DNA of 64,000 bases, from contig JBBPUQ010000011.1 of NCBI GenBank assembly GCA_038501195.1, forward strand, positions 124,001 through 188,000, read 5' to 3'. The notes under the pieces were generated by a model that was given only the letters and a program-made list of their open reading frames with translations, did not search any database and had not been told where the DNA came from. Each line of letters begins with the position of its first letter. Position 1 is the stretch's first letter. The stretch is from Nemania diffusa (lineage: Eukaryota > Ascomycota > Sordariomycetes > Xylariales > Xylariaceae). Positions 22,291 through 36,153 of this stretch are shown one piece after another. The translations under genes were made by a program, and so were the position numbers.

Positions 22291-24640
22291 CTTATAAAAA
22301 ATAGCTTATATATTTAACTTAATAAATTATTTAATTTTCAAAAAATTTATTAAAGTTTTTTTTATTAACAAAAGCAAATATTTATTTATTTTAGTTATAG
22401 TATTAAATATTTTATAATTAATATAAAATTATAAACTATTTTTTAGCTTTTTTATAAATAGTATAAAAGCTTTTACTAATAAATTATTAACATAAATATA
22501 GCTTTTATTAAATAATTTTATTAGTGTTTTTTTTAAAACAATCAGTTTGTTTTTAAATATTTTATAAAAAAGCTTTTATAAAACTACTAATTCTTTATTT
22601 TTTTTATTTTTAAATAAAAATATTTTATAATTTGTTTTTTTATAGTATAATAGCAGCTTGTTTTTCTATTTTTTATTAAATAAGTTTTTTTATAACATCA
22701 ATTTTTTAAAAAGTTAACTTTTAATTATATCAATTATAAAAAATATTAAAACTTTAATAATGTTTATAAATATAATAGCAAAAACTAAAAATTTATTTAT
22801 TTTTAAATAATATAATTGTTATATTTTTGTATTAAATATTATTTTAATTAATTATTAAGCTTTTTTTACTTATATAGTACTTTTAGTTTAAAATATAAAG
22901 CTGTTTTTTTATATTTTAAAACTTTTTGTTTTATTAATATTAATTATATATTTATAAACAAAATAAATTATTTTTAACTTTTTTATTTATAGTTTGTTTA
23001 AAATAATATTATATTTTAGTTATAAAATTATATAAGCTAATATTTTCTGTTAAAACTTATTTATATCTATTTTAATATATATTATTTTTTTAATTTATAT
23101 ATACTTTGTTACTGCTTTTTTTAAGCAATAAAAAATAATAAAAATATGCAATAGCTGCAAATGTTTAATAAAAAAACTGCTTATAGCATATATATATTTA
23201 TAACTTTAATTAACTAAAGTTTTAATAACTAAAGTTTTATTGCAAATAAAATTTATTATAAAAAATATACTATTTATATATTGCTAAATTTTTGTTTTAA
23301 AATTTATAAAAATTAATTTATAAGTTTATTTTTAATTGCATTTATAGTTAAAAACTACTTTTTTTTTTTCTTTTAAATCTTTTTTTTTAAGTTTTTTTAT
23401 TTTTTTTAATATACTAGCAGTTTTTATGTTAATATTGCGTACAAAAAGCACTAGCAAACATTAAGTTATAAAGTAGCCGCTTTTTTTACAGCATAAACAA
23501 TTTCTGTTTTTTTTTTATTTATTTTTTTTTTTTTTAAATATTTATTAAGCTTTTAATTGTTTATTAATAGCTTAAAAACTAATACTATTTATACTTATTA
23601 TTAAAATGTTTTTTTTTATATTTACTTTTTTTAATTTTGTATTTAAATAAAAACTTATGCTTTTTTAGTTAAAACTTTGCATATATATAGCATAATTATA
23701 ACTTTTTAGTTTTTTAACAATAGTTATAACTTTATATATTTAATCTATATAGTTAAAAAAAAACAAAACAAATATTAGCTTATTTGCTAAAAAAAAATAA
23801 ATAGTTTTTTTTAGTATAATTAGTTTAATAGAATTGTTTTATAATATATTTTTTATATTAGTTAAAGTTTTTTTTTAGCTAAAAAAAATTTTTAAAAAAA
23901 GTTGCTTTTTTTTTTAGCAGAGCTTTAGCAGCTTTTGCGCTATTTTTTTCAAGTAGTTTATATTAAAATAGTAGTTATAAAAATAATTTAAAAACTTTGC
24001 TAAATTATAGTTGCTAGTATATTTTTTTGCAATAAAAAACAGTATTACTGCTGCTTTTATTATATTATTAAACAGTTTATTAATAATATAAAACTTGTTT
24101 TAATTATTGCTAATAAATTTAGTATTTTTACTTAGTTTATATTTAATAACTATTTTTTATATAGAAAACTTAGTTTAGTTTTTTAAGAACTTTTTTAATT
24201 AAACAAAAAGTTTTTTTTTAATATTTTTGTAATTATTTATATTTGAGCTGTTTTTTTTCTGTTTAGTTAATACGTTAAATATATTTACTGTTAAAGTTAA
24301 AAAAAAAAAGCTAGGAGTTAATATTAAAATCAGCGTTAAAGTCGAGGTTTTAGTTTTAAACTGTTTGTTTATTGTTTATAAGCTATTTAAGCAATAATAT
24401 AGTTTATATTAAATATTAGTAACTAAAAAACTTAAAAATATATTTATAATATTTAGCTGCTTTTTTATTTTTTTTTTTATAGCAGTAAATAGTTTAAAAA
24501 CAATATTTTATATACTTAGTTGCTTTATTTTGCTTTTGCTTTTTTATTTCTATAGTAAAAGTTGTTTTTTTATAAGTTTTTAATGTTATATAATTAAATA
24601 GTTATATATTCGCTGTTTAAGTAAATAAAGCTAAATTATA

Positions 24641-24840
24641 TATAACAAGCTAAAGTTTAGTAGCTGTAAATATATACTGTTTATAATTTAGTTTAAAAAA
24701 AAAAAAAGAAAAGTTTTCTCGGTATATATGCTATATTTTAAAGCAGCTAAATAGCTTAGTGTGTATAGCTAGCGTAATTTTAGCGATTGTTTGAAATTAT
24801 ACTTACAAGCTAGACTTGGCAGCTTATATAGCCTGTAATA
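24641..24840 (-). repeat. LTR of element C (200 bp; 5' LTR in element orientation)
   Basis: Starts TATAACAAGCTAAAGT and ends GCCTGTAATA on the + strand. Less AT-mutated than its partner (it keeps TTTTCTCGG, CTAGCGTAA and ACTTGGCAGC). Confidence 0.85.
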
Positions 24841-24845
24841 ATTAT

Positions 24846-27800
24846 ATCGACTAAAATTAATAATATTTAATATATTATAATTTTTTTTATATACTGTTAT
24901 AAAATAAATTATAAATTTATATTTTAAGTTTAGCTTTTATAATTAATTTATATTAAACAATAAATCTTTTTACAATATAATAAACTTTTATTTTATAATA
25001 AATACTATAAATAGTTATAAATAGTGTTTATTTTTTAATATATATAGCTTTTTATTAATATTGCTATTGTTATTATTTATAAAATATAATTTTTTAATAT
25101 ATTAAAGAAACAATAAGTATATTTTATTTGTTTTTTTGAAATAATTGTAAGCTTTTAAAAATATTTGTTTATATATATTTACAAATTTAAATCTAATATT
25201 TTTTTTTATATTTATTTTTTAAATTAAAGTTTTTAATATTAAACAATTATTAATTAATAAAATTTTTATTTTATTTTATTTATAATAATATTAATAACTA
25301 TTAAGCAATATTTATAATATTACAAATTTATTTATATTAATTTTTTTTAATAATATATTTACTATTTAATATATTTTAAATTATTTTATAATTTTTTAAA
25401 AATATAAGCTTTAATAAATATTTAATAGTTTTTTAAATTTTAAATATATAAATAATTTAGTTTTTTTAAGTAGTATTTTAATATTATTAATAGAGCTAGC
25501 TAAAAAATTTAATGTTTTAAATATTTAAAATATATTAATAATATTATTAACAATATTTATTTAATTATTATTATTATTATATATAATGTTTTTTGCTATT
25601 TAATTAAATTTATATATTTATAAAAAAAGTATATAAAAATATATAGCAATATAAAATATAAATTAAAAAAATAAACACTTATAATATATAAAGTTTATAA
25701 ATAATTTAAATATAAATTAAAAAAAATATTTTTTAAATATAAAAAGGTTAAAATAAATAATATTTTAAAATAAAACGATAATAATTTTTTATATCAAAAG
25801 TAATTTTTTTTATTTAGTAAATATATTTAATAAAAATATCTAATAATTAAACTTTAGTATTAAAATAATAATAAAATCTAATATAAATTATTTTTTTTAA
25901 ATATAGCTATTTTTAAAATCTATAAAAACAAAACATTATTTATTGTTTTAAATTTTATATTAAAAAGCTATAAAAAAACTAAATTAAATATAAATATTAA
26001 ACAATTAATAATAAAATAAAACAAATATAATAATAAAATTTTTTATATATTTTTATATATATTATAAATTTAAATATACTGTTAAAAACTAAATATAATA
26101 AAAATATAAAAGCAAAAAAAACTTTTAAAACTTTTAAATAAATTTGCAATAATATTTTTTAGTAATAATTTTATCGAAAAAAATCTATTAAATAATTTTA
26201 ATAAAATTTATAAACTTAAAATAAACTATATTAATAAGCCGACTTTAAAAAAAATTAATACTTAATATTAAAAACAATATAATATTAATAATAGCTAAGA
26301 TTTTTTTTAATTTAAAATTTTTAAGTTTTTTATTTTATTTTTTAACTTTTATATTTTTGACTTTTTTACAAATAAATATTATTTTATTATAATATTAACT
26401 AAATTTAATAATATTATATTTTAAATTATATTGTTGTAATTTTAAAATTATATAAAAACAATATAATTAAAAAATCTTATAGTTTTTATAATTTAATAAA
26501 TTTTGCATTTATAAAAAATCTTTAATAAAACAAATAATAAAAAAACATATATAAATTTAAGTTTTATTAATATTTATATTATAACTTAGTATTAAATAGC
26601 TAATAAATAAAAGTTTATTAAATAAATCTAATGTTTTTATTTTATATAATTTTATAGTTAATAATATAATATTTAAATATTAATTAGTAATTTGATTTAA
26701 ATAAAATATAAACAAAAAATATATTTTAATTATTAATTTATATATATTTTAATATAAATTAAAAGTATTAATAAATATTTTTTATAGCAAAAATATTAAT
26801 AGTTTAAACTTAAAATTATAAAACTATTTTGCTTTTAATTTTAGTTTGATTTTAAATTTAATACGATATAAATTAATTAAATATATTAATATAAAAAAAT
26901 ATTTATTTTTAGTTTATAATTTAACTTTATTTTAAATATATTAAATAATAGCTTTTTTTAATATAAAACTAATATAAATTTTTTTTTTTTTTAAATTAAA
27001 TTAATAATTTATATAAACATTTTCGATATAATCAACAATATAAATAAATAAAATAAAAATTTCGCTATTTTATATAAATATTAATTTAATAATGCTAAAT
27101 TTTCGTAATATAAATTAATATAACTTTATAATATATTTAAATTTTATTTTTATTTTTTTTAAAAAGTTTATAAATTTATAAATTGAAATAATAAAAATAA
27201 TTAAATAATTATTAAAAAAATATTTAGTTTTATTTAAACTATAATAAATAATATATTTATAATAAATAGTTATATAATTATTGTTAGCTATTATTTATTA
27301 ATATTAACAAATAATATTTAAATATATAAATTAAACAAAATCTAATAAAAAAGTTTCTTTTTTTTATTTATTTTTAATAAAATTACTAGATATAATATAT
27401 ATAAATTTATTTTATATTTAAATTTGCTAAAACTTAATAATATAACAAGTCAATTATTTAAAACTTTAATAACTATATTAACAATATAATAATAAAATTA
27501 ATAGCTTTAAAATAAAATACTTTATATTTAATTAAACTAAATTTTTAATAAATAAAATATAATTAAAAAATTTAGCTATATTTAATTTTACTGTTTTTTT
27601 TTATATTATAAATTTAAAAAACTAGTTATTAAATTTATTTATAAAAATAAATTTTTATTTAAATATAATAAATAATTTTTTATATAGTAATATTTAAATG
27701 ATTTTATATAATAAAATTTATATTTGCTACAATAGTTTGAACTTAAAAAAAAATAATATAAATTTAAATTTTATTGCTGTTATAATAAAATTAGCTAGCT

Positions 27801-30800
27801 AATATTTTTTTAAGTTTTCGTTATAAATAATATATAGTTTGTTTTTTTTATTTTTACTTTTAAATAAAGATTTATTTGATTTAACAAAAATATTATTAAA
27901 TAAATTTTTAAATATTTATACTAGACTTGCTTTTTTATTTACTATAGTTTATATATTAAAAAAAATAAATTTATTAATAAATAGTTTATTTAAATAATTA
28001 TTATTATATAAGTTTTAATTATTAACTAATTGGTTTAAAATTATATAAATTATATTAAATATATTTATTTAAATAAAACTTTTTTTATAATTGCTATTTT
28101 AAGCTAATAATAAATAGCTATTATTATTAATATCAATTAAAAGTTTATAAAAAAATAATTTAACTATTATAATATTAATTTAATTATTAATATTTAATAA
28201 ATCTAGTTTTAAATTAATAAAACTTTTTAAAAAAAGTTTAGCTTTTATATATAGTTATAGCTTAAATTATATAAAATGAAATATATAATATAACATATAA
28301 TAATAATTAATTTTTAAAATTAAAGCTATAAATAAATAAATATTTTATATTATAGTAATAAATATTAATATAACAACTTAGTTTAATTAATAAATTTAAA
28401 TTATATATTTATTTAAAACTTAAATATTAAAGTTTATAAATTAAAATTTATATTTGTTATAACAAATATAAACAGTTATATTTAAATAAAAAAAACAGTA
28501 TTAGTTATAACTATTATAATAAAATAATATAAAAGTTATATATAAACTATTTGTTTATTTTATATTTTTTAATTATATAGTATTTTTTATTATTTAATTT
28601 ATTAAACTTTTTATTTAATATTACTAAATATATTAATTTTTTTTAAAAAAAACTTTTTTATATTTAAATTATTTATTTTCTTTTATATAAAAGTTATATA
28701 TTTTTTTATTTTTTTTTAAAGTAATCTATTTTAATAGCAAGTTTTATTAATTAATTAAACACTAATAGTACTAAAAAAAAGCGCAAATATTACTAAAAAA
28801 ATAAATTAAGTTTTAGTTAACATTTATAGTTTTAGTTTAAAAATTTATTACTATAAATAAATATATTAAAGTTATTAAAACAATAGCAACTAAAAAAACT
28901 AATATAAAAAAAGCAATTATAAAATAAATAAAAAAAAATTTTTCGTAATTTTTTTTTATTATTAAAATCTACAACTTTAATTAATAAAACAAATAATAAA
29001 AGCTTAAATAAATTAAATAAGTTTTTTATTTAAAATATAGTAAATATTTATTATAAAATATATTAATATATTAAAAATATTATTAATTTTTATATTTAAC
29101 TAATTATAGTTATAACTAATTATATAAATCAAATTATTAAAAAAAAAACTATATAACTAAAATAAATAAAAAATAAACTGTTAATTTTAAATTAATTTAT
29201 AAACAATTTAAACTTATAGTTTAAAAAATACTATTTATTATATATAATAAAACTTTTATATTAAAATATATTAATTTTTATTTTATATAGTTTAAAAATT
29301 TAAAATTTTAATAAATTATAAATTTAGCAATAAAATATTTTCAAATCAACTATAATTTATAAAAAAGCTAATATATTAAAAGTATTAAAATTAGTTATTA
29401 TATTATAAATATTTAAAACTAAATATTTATATATTAATAAAAATAAACATATATTATTTAATTTAAAATAAAAAAACCAGTTTTAATATTTGTCGATTTT
29501 TATAAAAGTTTTTAAATATTTTTCAGCTAAAAATTCAATATAAAAATATTTTATACTATTTATAACTAAGTTTATTTTTAAATCAACTTTAAATTTTAGA
29601 TCAAAAAATATTTAAAAATTAAAATATAATATATATATTAATGTTTTTATTTTTTTATATTCTTTTATATATCAATATAAAACTTATTTAAATATAAATA
29701 TTTTTATTAAAATATATATTTATATAAAATATTATTTTAACTAATATAAAACTTATAAATTTAAAAAAACTATAACAAAGATTTAATAAAACTAAAACTT
29801 TATTTTTTTTTAATTTAATAGCTTATATATAAAAGCTAATAAATTTTAAAAATTATTTAAAATTAAAAAGCTAAATTAATTATATAATATATATAAAATT
29901 AAATAACTTTAATTTATAAAAAAAAAAAAACTAGTTTTACAATTTAAAAACAACAAATTTGCTTTTAAATCAAATATAATATTTTTAAATATATTTTTAT
30001 ATATTTTAGAACTTATTTTTATTTTTAAAATTATTTAAATAGTAAAAACAACTATATAACTAAAGTAATATAGTTGTTAAAATAAATATTTTCTGATATA
30101 AAAAAATAAAATAAAATTAAAAAAAAAATCTAAAAATTATTTAAATTTTTTAACTTTAAACAAAAAACAAACTAGTAACATTTTTAATAAATATTAAAAA
30201 TAATTTAAATAAAACAAACTTTATTTAAACAATAATAGTTTAAACAATTTAATAATTATTAATATAATTAAAGAAATTATTAAAAAAGCTTAAAGCAATA
30301 ATAAAAATTTAACTTTAAATAACTATAATAGCGAAATTAACATTAATAATAACAATAACAAAACCAATATTAACAATAAAAACAATAATAACAATAAAAC
30401 TAATATTAACAATAAAAACAATAAAAATAAAAATATAAATAATAAAAACATTAAAAATAATAAAGCTAATATTAAAAAACTATTTATTAAAAAAAATTGC
30501 TACATTTAAAAAATAATAAAAAAAAATAATATTTATTTTAAAAATTAACTTAAAAAAATAAACTTAAAAATATCAATAGTAGTAATAATAAAACTATAAA
30601 TAATATTAAAAATAAAAACACTGTTAAAAACAATAATATAATTAATAATATAATTAATAAAATAAAGCAGTAAATATAACAACAATAATAAAAATAAAAA
30701 TTTAGCTAATATTATTAATAACTTTTTTTAATATAATATTACTATTTTATATAATATTTTAATATTTAAAAAAACAGTATTATAAAATAATAATATAAAT

Positions 30801-33800
30801 AATAAATATATATATTTATTATATAATAAAACTAAATATATATTAGCTAGATTTAATTATATAAAAAGTTTAAAATATAATATTACAATATTAACTATGA
30901 AATATCTTTTATTATAATTATAGTATTTTTAAATTATAATTTTGTTTAAAATTAAAAATCGAAATAATAATATCTAGATATTTTAAAATATTAAAAAAAA
31001 AATTTTTATTATTTAATTTTATTTCAATTTTTTAAAGTTTTTTGATTATTATAATATATAAATATAATTTTATTAATAAATCTACTTCTTAAAAAAAAAA
31101 ACTTTAATAAATTGAAAAATTAAATTATTTTATAGTTTTTATTAAATAATAAATTTTATAATAATATTTATTTAAATAATATATTTTATATTATTAATAT
31201 AATATATTTATTTAAATAATATATATAATTACAGAATTTTTTATAAAAATTATTTTTATAATAATTAATTAATTATATATTAAAATATATTTTATATTTT
31301 TTATTTTTTTTTTACTGTTAATATATATTATATATTATAAATATATAGCAGTAGCTAGTACTAACTATATAACAATATAACAATAAATCAAAAGTATAAA
31401 AAATATTTTATATTTACTAATATATATTTTATTTTTTACTATAAACTTTTATTATAATAAAATAATTTAGCTGCTATTAAATTTAACTATTTATAATATT
31501 TTTATTATTAAAATATATTATATATATATTAGATTATAAAATTTTTTTAATTATATTTTCGCTATAAATTATATATATAATTAAATTAATATATATATAT
31601 ATATAGTTAAATTATTAAAAATATATATATACTAAGTTTTTTTATAGTTGTTAAATAGCGTTGATATTTCATTTATTATTAAAAACAAAAATTATTTTTA
31701 TATAATAAAAAGTTAACTAAGGTTAAAAAAATTAGCTATATTAGTAATATTATATAAAACAAATAAATAAAACTATATATTTAAAAACAAAGTATAAACT
31801 AGTTTTTATAATTTATAGTATTATTTTTGTTTTATTATTTATTTTAATATATATATATATTTATAACATTTTTTACTTTTATAATTTTTTATATTTTTTA
31901 TTTTTATAACTTTTTATAACTTTATTTTTATAAAATTATTACAATTATTTATTATTTATATTTTAAGCTATATTTTTATATATAAAGTATTAAAAAAATT
32001 ACAATTTAATAAATTATATTTTTTATTTAATTTTATTATAATAAATATTTATTACAGCTTTTTTAGTTAATAATAAATATTTATTATAGCTATTTTAGTT
32101 AATAATTAATATATATACTTTTACTATTACATTTTTATAAATATATTTATATTATTATTTTTTTAATATTTTTATTACTTAAATATATTTAATAAAAATT
32201 TTAAACTGATTTATTTTTTTATATAATATTATTTTAATATATAAAAATAATTAATAATAAATTGTTAATTTAATATTAAATTATTTATTTTTATTTATAT
32301 ATTAAATTTAATAATTATTATTTTATATATTAATATTATTATTAGTTTATTTTTATATTTTTTAAGTTATTATAATAAATATTAAAACTAGTATAAAAAT
32401 TAATACAAAAGTTTTTAAAAAAAATATTAAACTTATTAAAGCTACTAAAGTTATAAAGTTAAAAAATCGACTTAAATATTTAAATAAAAATTTTAATATA
32501 TATATATTTAAAGCTTTAAACTATAAAAAATAAACTAAATAGCAACTTTATTAAAACTAAAATATAAAACTTTTTTTAAACTATAATAGTAGCTACTTTA
32601 TTTAATTTAATTTTATTTTTAAAACATTTAATATAAAATTTACAGCTAAATATAAAAATATTAAAAATAAAGTTAAAAATTAATATTTCGATATTTTTAA
32701 ACTAATTTTATATATTTAAATAGTTTAAATATATAATAAAAAAAATAACTTTTTTATAAAAATTAGCAAAATTTAAAATATATTTATTAATAATTAATTT
32801 AAAAATATTAAAGTTTCGATTTAAATTTATTTTATATAATAAACTAATATTTATTTATTAAAAACTTTAATAAAAAATTTTAAACTTTATATTTTTAATA
32901 ATTTATTTTATTTTAAATTTAAAATTTTTAAGTTATTTTAAATTAAAGCTTAAAAAAAAAATAAAGTTTATAATATAATAATTATAATAAAAGTTATATT
33001 GTAATTAATAATAAACTTAATAATAGTAATAATAAAAATAACGAAAATAATAACAACAAAAATAACAAAAATAAAAAAGATTATAATAGCAAAAATAAAA
33101 AAAATCAAAATAGCAAAAATAGCAAATTTAAAAATAGCTAACTAAATAATATTAAATTTAATAATACTAAATTTAATAATAATATATTTAATAATTTTAA
33201 TATTAATAATATTAATAATAATTTAGCTAATAATAATAATTTAATTAATAATAATTAAAATATTTTTTAAAATAAATCGTTAATATTTTGTTTAATATTT
33301 ATTTTTAAATAGTTTATATTAAACTAATATATATAATATATTTAACTAAATAATATTTATTTTAATTATTTTATATTTAATTATTAATATATAAAATAAA
33401 AATAATTTAAATATATTAAATTTGTGTTAATTTTATATTAAAAAATATAAAACTTAAAAAAAAAATTCGAGTTTTTATTATTTATATAAAAAAGAAAATT
33501 ATATAAAATATAACATAAAATATAATATAAAATATAGTATAAAAAACAATATATAATAAAGTATAATTAAATATTTGAAATTAAAATATTAAATGTTTTA
33601 ATATATTGTAAATATTAAAAATAAAAATAAGAAAATATTGCAAGTATTAAAAAGTAAATTGATATAATAGTTATAAATAACTTAAAAAATAAAGCATTAT
33701 TTGCAATAATTTTAAACTTTAAAATTTATTATAATTATATTTCAAATTTAATATATAAACTATTTATTAATTTAATAAAATAATATAATAAAATTATAAT

Positions 33801-34330
33801 AAAAGTTTTATTTATAAAATAAATTATATTTTTAATATAAATTATATAGTTATTTAACTATAATATAAAGTTTTAAGCTTTAATAATTTTTAATATAATT
33901 TTTTATTTTAATATTATATAATTTTTAATATTATTTTTATTATAATATTATAAAAAATTAAAACTGTTATTTTAATAAAACTATAAAATATTAGCTATTA
34001 TAAGTTAAGTTTTAAATAATAAACTTTAAAACTATATATTATATATTTAATTAAATAAAAAACAATTTTAATAATATATTTTTAAATATAATATTAATTT
34101 TTATTAAATAATATAAATATTAAAACAATTTAATTAAACTAAAAATTTTTATATTTTTAATATAAAGTTTTTAAAACAAATTAATTAAATTAATTATTTT
34201 AATATTTTTAATATAAAAATTTATTAATATTATAATTTATAAATTTTTAGTTTAAATTTTATTTAAAATAATTTAATAAATTTTAAATTAAATTTATAAA
34301 AAAATACTTTTTATTTATAATATTTAAACT
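24846..34330. repeat. AT-rich RIP-degraded block, right part
   Basis: About 9.5 kb of almost pure A/T sequence with no reading frame, LTR pair or motif that I can identify. Two Asn-codon-like low-complexity patches stand out: AACAATAAAAACAATAATAA around 30,330-30,480 and AATAATAGTAATAATAAAAA around 33,005-33,260. A short direct repeat of about 38 bp sits at 32,040-32,115. It is probably more degraded transposon sequence. Confidence 0.7.
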
Positions 34331-34438
34331 AGAAGCTTTTAGGGGTCAGGGGCAAAAAAGCTTTCGTTTTTAAGAGTACTAGCTACATACATATAAGCCA
34401 TACAGGCCACACAGGCCACACAGGCCCTTCGACAGAGT

Positions 34439-34555
34439 AACGAAGGCAGCTCTCTCCTTTAGCCTCTTTTCTACCAACCGTGTGCTCCGCCGCATAGGCG
34501 CTTCGCGCGCGCGGCTCCCGCTCCCTCCCAGCTAAAGGAGAGGACTGCCTTCGTT
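34439..34555. repeat. 25-bp inverted repeat with GC-rich loop
   Basis: The left arm, AACGAAGGCAGCTCTCTCCT plus TTAGC, pairs with the right arm GCTAAAGGAGAGGACTGCCT plus TCGTT, with two adjacent mismatches. The 67-bp loop contains CGCGCGCGCGG and many CpG sites, remarkable next to a region without CpG. Confidence 0.8.
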
Positions 34556-34562
34556 TTTAACG

Positions 34563-34700
34563 CCTCCAATCCTAGCCTTTCCAATCCTAGCCCTTCCAAT
34601 CCTAGCCCTTCCAATCCTAGCCCTTCCAATCCTAGCCCTTCCAATCCTAGCCCTTCCAATCCTAGCCCTTCCAATCCTAGCCCTTCCAATCCTAGCCCTA
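34563..34700. repeat. 15-bp minisatellite, 9 copies
   Basis: CCCTTCCAATCCTAG repeats nine times, the first two units with small changes. On the - strand it encodes repeated GLGLE, producing a spurious 72-codon open frame (34,471-34,689). Confidence 0.95.
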
Positions 34701-34729
34701 GGTCCTGGGCCCTTGTTGACTTGCAGTTA

Positions 34730-35520
34730 GGTCTGCAGGTAGGTAGGTAGGTCAGTTGGTCACCTGGCAGGTAGGTAGGCCGGCTGGTGACCTACTTGGT
34801 AGGCTGGCAGGTCACTAGGTAAGTCGGTCAGTCACCTGACTAGTAGGTAGGTAAGTCAGTTACCTGACTGGTAGGTAGGTAGGTCAGTCACCTGACTGGT
34901 AGGTAGGTAGGTTGACTAGTAAGTAGGTAGGTTGACTGGTAAATAGGTAAGTTGACTGGTAAGTAGGTAGGTTAACTGGTAAGTAGGTAGGTTGACTGGT
35001 AAGTAGGTAGGTTAACTGGTAAGTAGGTAAGTTGACTGGTAAGTAGGTAGGTTGACTGGTAAGTCACCTGGTTGGCTGGTAGACCGGCTGGCAAGTGATC
35101 TGGTAGGTCGGCAGGTCACCTGGCAGGTAGGTAGGCCGGCTGGTGACCCACTTGGTAGGCTGGCAGGTCACCAGGTAAGTTGGTCAGTCACCTGACAGGT
35201 CGGTAGGTTGGTCAGTCACCTGACTGGTAGGTAGGTAGGTTGACTGGTAAGTAAGTAGGTTGACTGGTAGGTAGGTAGGTTGACTGGTAGGTAGGTAGGT
35301 TGACTGGTAGGTAGGTAGGTTGAGTGGTAGGTAGGTAGGTTGACTGGTAGGCAACCAAGTCGGTAGGCCAACTGGTAAAGTGGTAGGTCGGCTGGTATGT
35401 CACCTGGTCGGCCGGTAGACCGGCTGGCAAGTGACCTGGTAGGTCGGCAGGTCACTTGGCAGGTAAGTAGGTCACCTGACAAGTAGGTCACCTAACAGGT
35501 AGGCAGGTCGGTTAGCCACC
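34730..35520. repeat. TAGG-based higher-order tandem array
   Basis: The basic unit is about 20 bp (GACTGGTAGGTAGGTAGGTT), repeated in two blocks (34,890-35,060 and 35,220-35,350). Each block is preceded by the same header CACCTGGCAGGTAGGTAGGC (34,761 and 35,117), so the array is a duplicated 356-bp higher-order unit. Open frames on the - strand (35,212-35,491) are read-through of the repeat (YLPVNLPTYQST). Confidence 0.9.
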
Positions 35521-36153
35521 TGTCAGAGTGGTAGGTAAATATGTGTATGTGTGTATTGTTGGGTGCCTATGACGTAGGCTCCGTAGGCTTTCTGTAGAGA
35601 TTGTATGTGTAGAAGACAGCCTGTACGTAGGTGTAGCCGGTTTAGCCGATTATAGCCGCGTGCATGCGATGCAAGCCGAATTGGACGAACTATACCCAAA
35701 TGGGCAGGGAGAATTTCCTATTTGGGATGAAAAACGGTCCTGGAAATTTTTCGACAACTAGCTGGCCCACTTTTCCCAAATAGGAAGGCAAAATTACCTA
35801 TTTCGGCCATAGAATTCTGCTGGGAATTTTTTACGACACTAAGTAACCTTTCGTTTCACTCAGTCGTTCCTCCTTCGTTAAAAACGAAAGCACTATCTAA
35901 AATAATCTAGCTAAAATAAAGCTAAAAATTCGACATTAATATATTATAGTAATTAAGTTTAAATCTAGTTGTTATTACTATATAAATTTTATTGCTAAAT
36001 AAAAACTATCGCTTAAAATAATAATAGTTTTATTTAAACTGTCTGGCACTACTTTGCTGGCACTGTGACCTCAAAAGAACACTATATTCACACCCAACCG
36101 TCTGCTAGCACTATGTCCTAAAACGGGGTCCCCCCCTATAGGTAGGTAGGGAA

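Larger units (their letters stand above)
17415..24840 (-). mobile_element. Full-length Ty3/Gypsy retrotransposon C, RIP-inactivated
   Basis: Direct repeats of exactly 200 bp (17,415-17,614 and 24,641-24,840) are flanked by a perfect ATTAT target duplication (17,410-17,414 and 24,841-24,845). The 7.4-kb length fits an autonomous Gypsy element. The interior is T-rich on the + strand, that is A-rich on the - strand, as expected for - strand coding. On the - strand the RT active site reads YINDIFI at 22,108-22,128, where the family has Y[VI]DD. It is followed by readable RT sequence (KKIKQVLNFL, then INKYKFTIIKTKYLSF) and preceded by the expected upstream RT block (about 22,200-22,265). Stops interrupt every segment, so no product is possible. 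Confidence 0.85.
34360..35891. repeat. GC-rich minisatellite island with inverted ends
   Basis: An abrupt GC-rich island inside the AT block. Its outer edges carry a 14-bp perfect inverted repeat, GCTTTCGTTTTTAA (34,360-34,373) and TTAAAAACGAAAGC (35,878-35,891). Inside are a 25-bp inverted repeat with two mismatches (34,439-34,463 and 34,531-34,555), a 15-bp minisatellite, a TAGG-based higher-order array and about 350 bp of unique sequence (35,530-35,880). No target duplication is evident and no transposase is encoded. It could be a MITE-like or foldback repeat, or simply a satellite. Confidence 0.6.

Noticed and set aside
34890..35060. CRISPR-like regular repeats
   Set aside because: Units are contiguous tandem repeats without unique spacers, in a eukaryotic genome.
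34471..35491. Three - strand frames with GLGLE and YLPVNLPTYQST repeats
   Set aside because: They are translations of the 15-bp minisatellite and the TAGG array.
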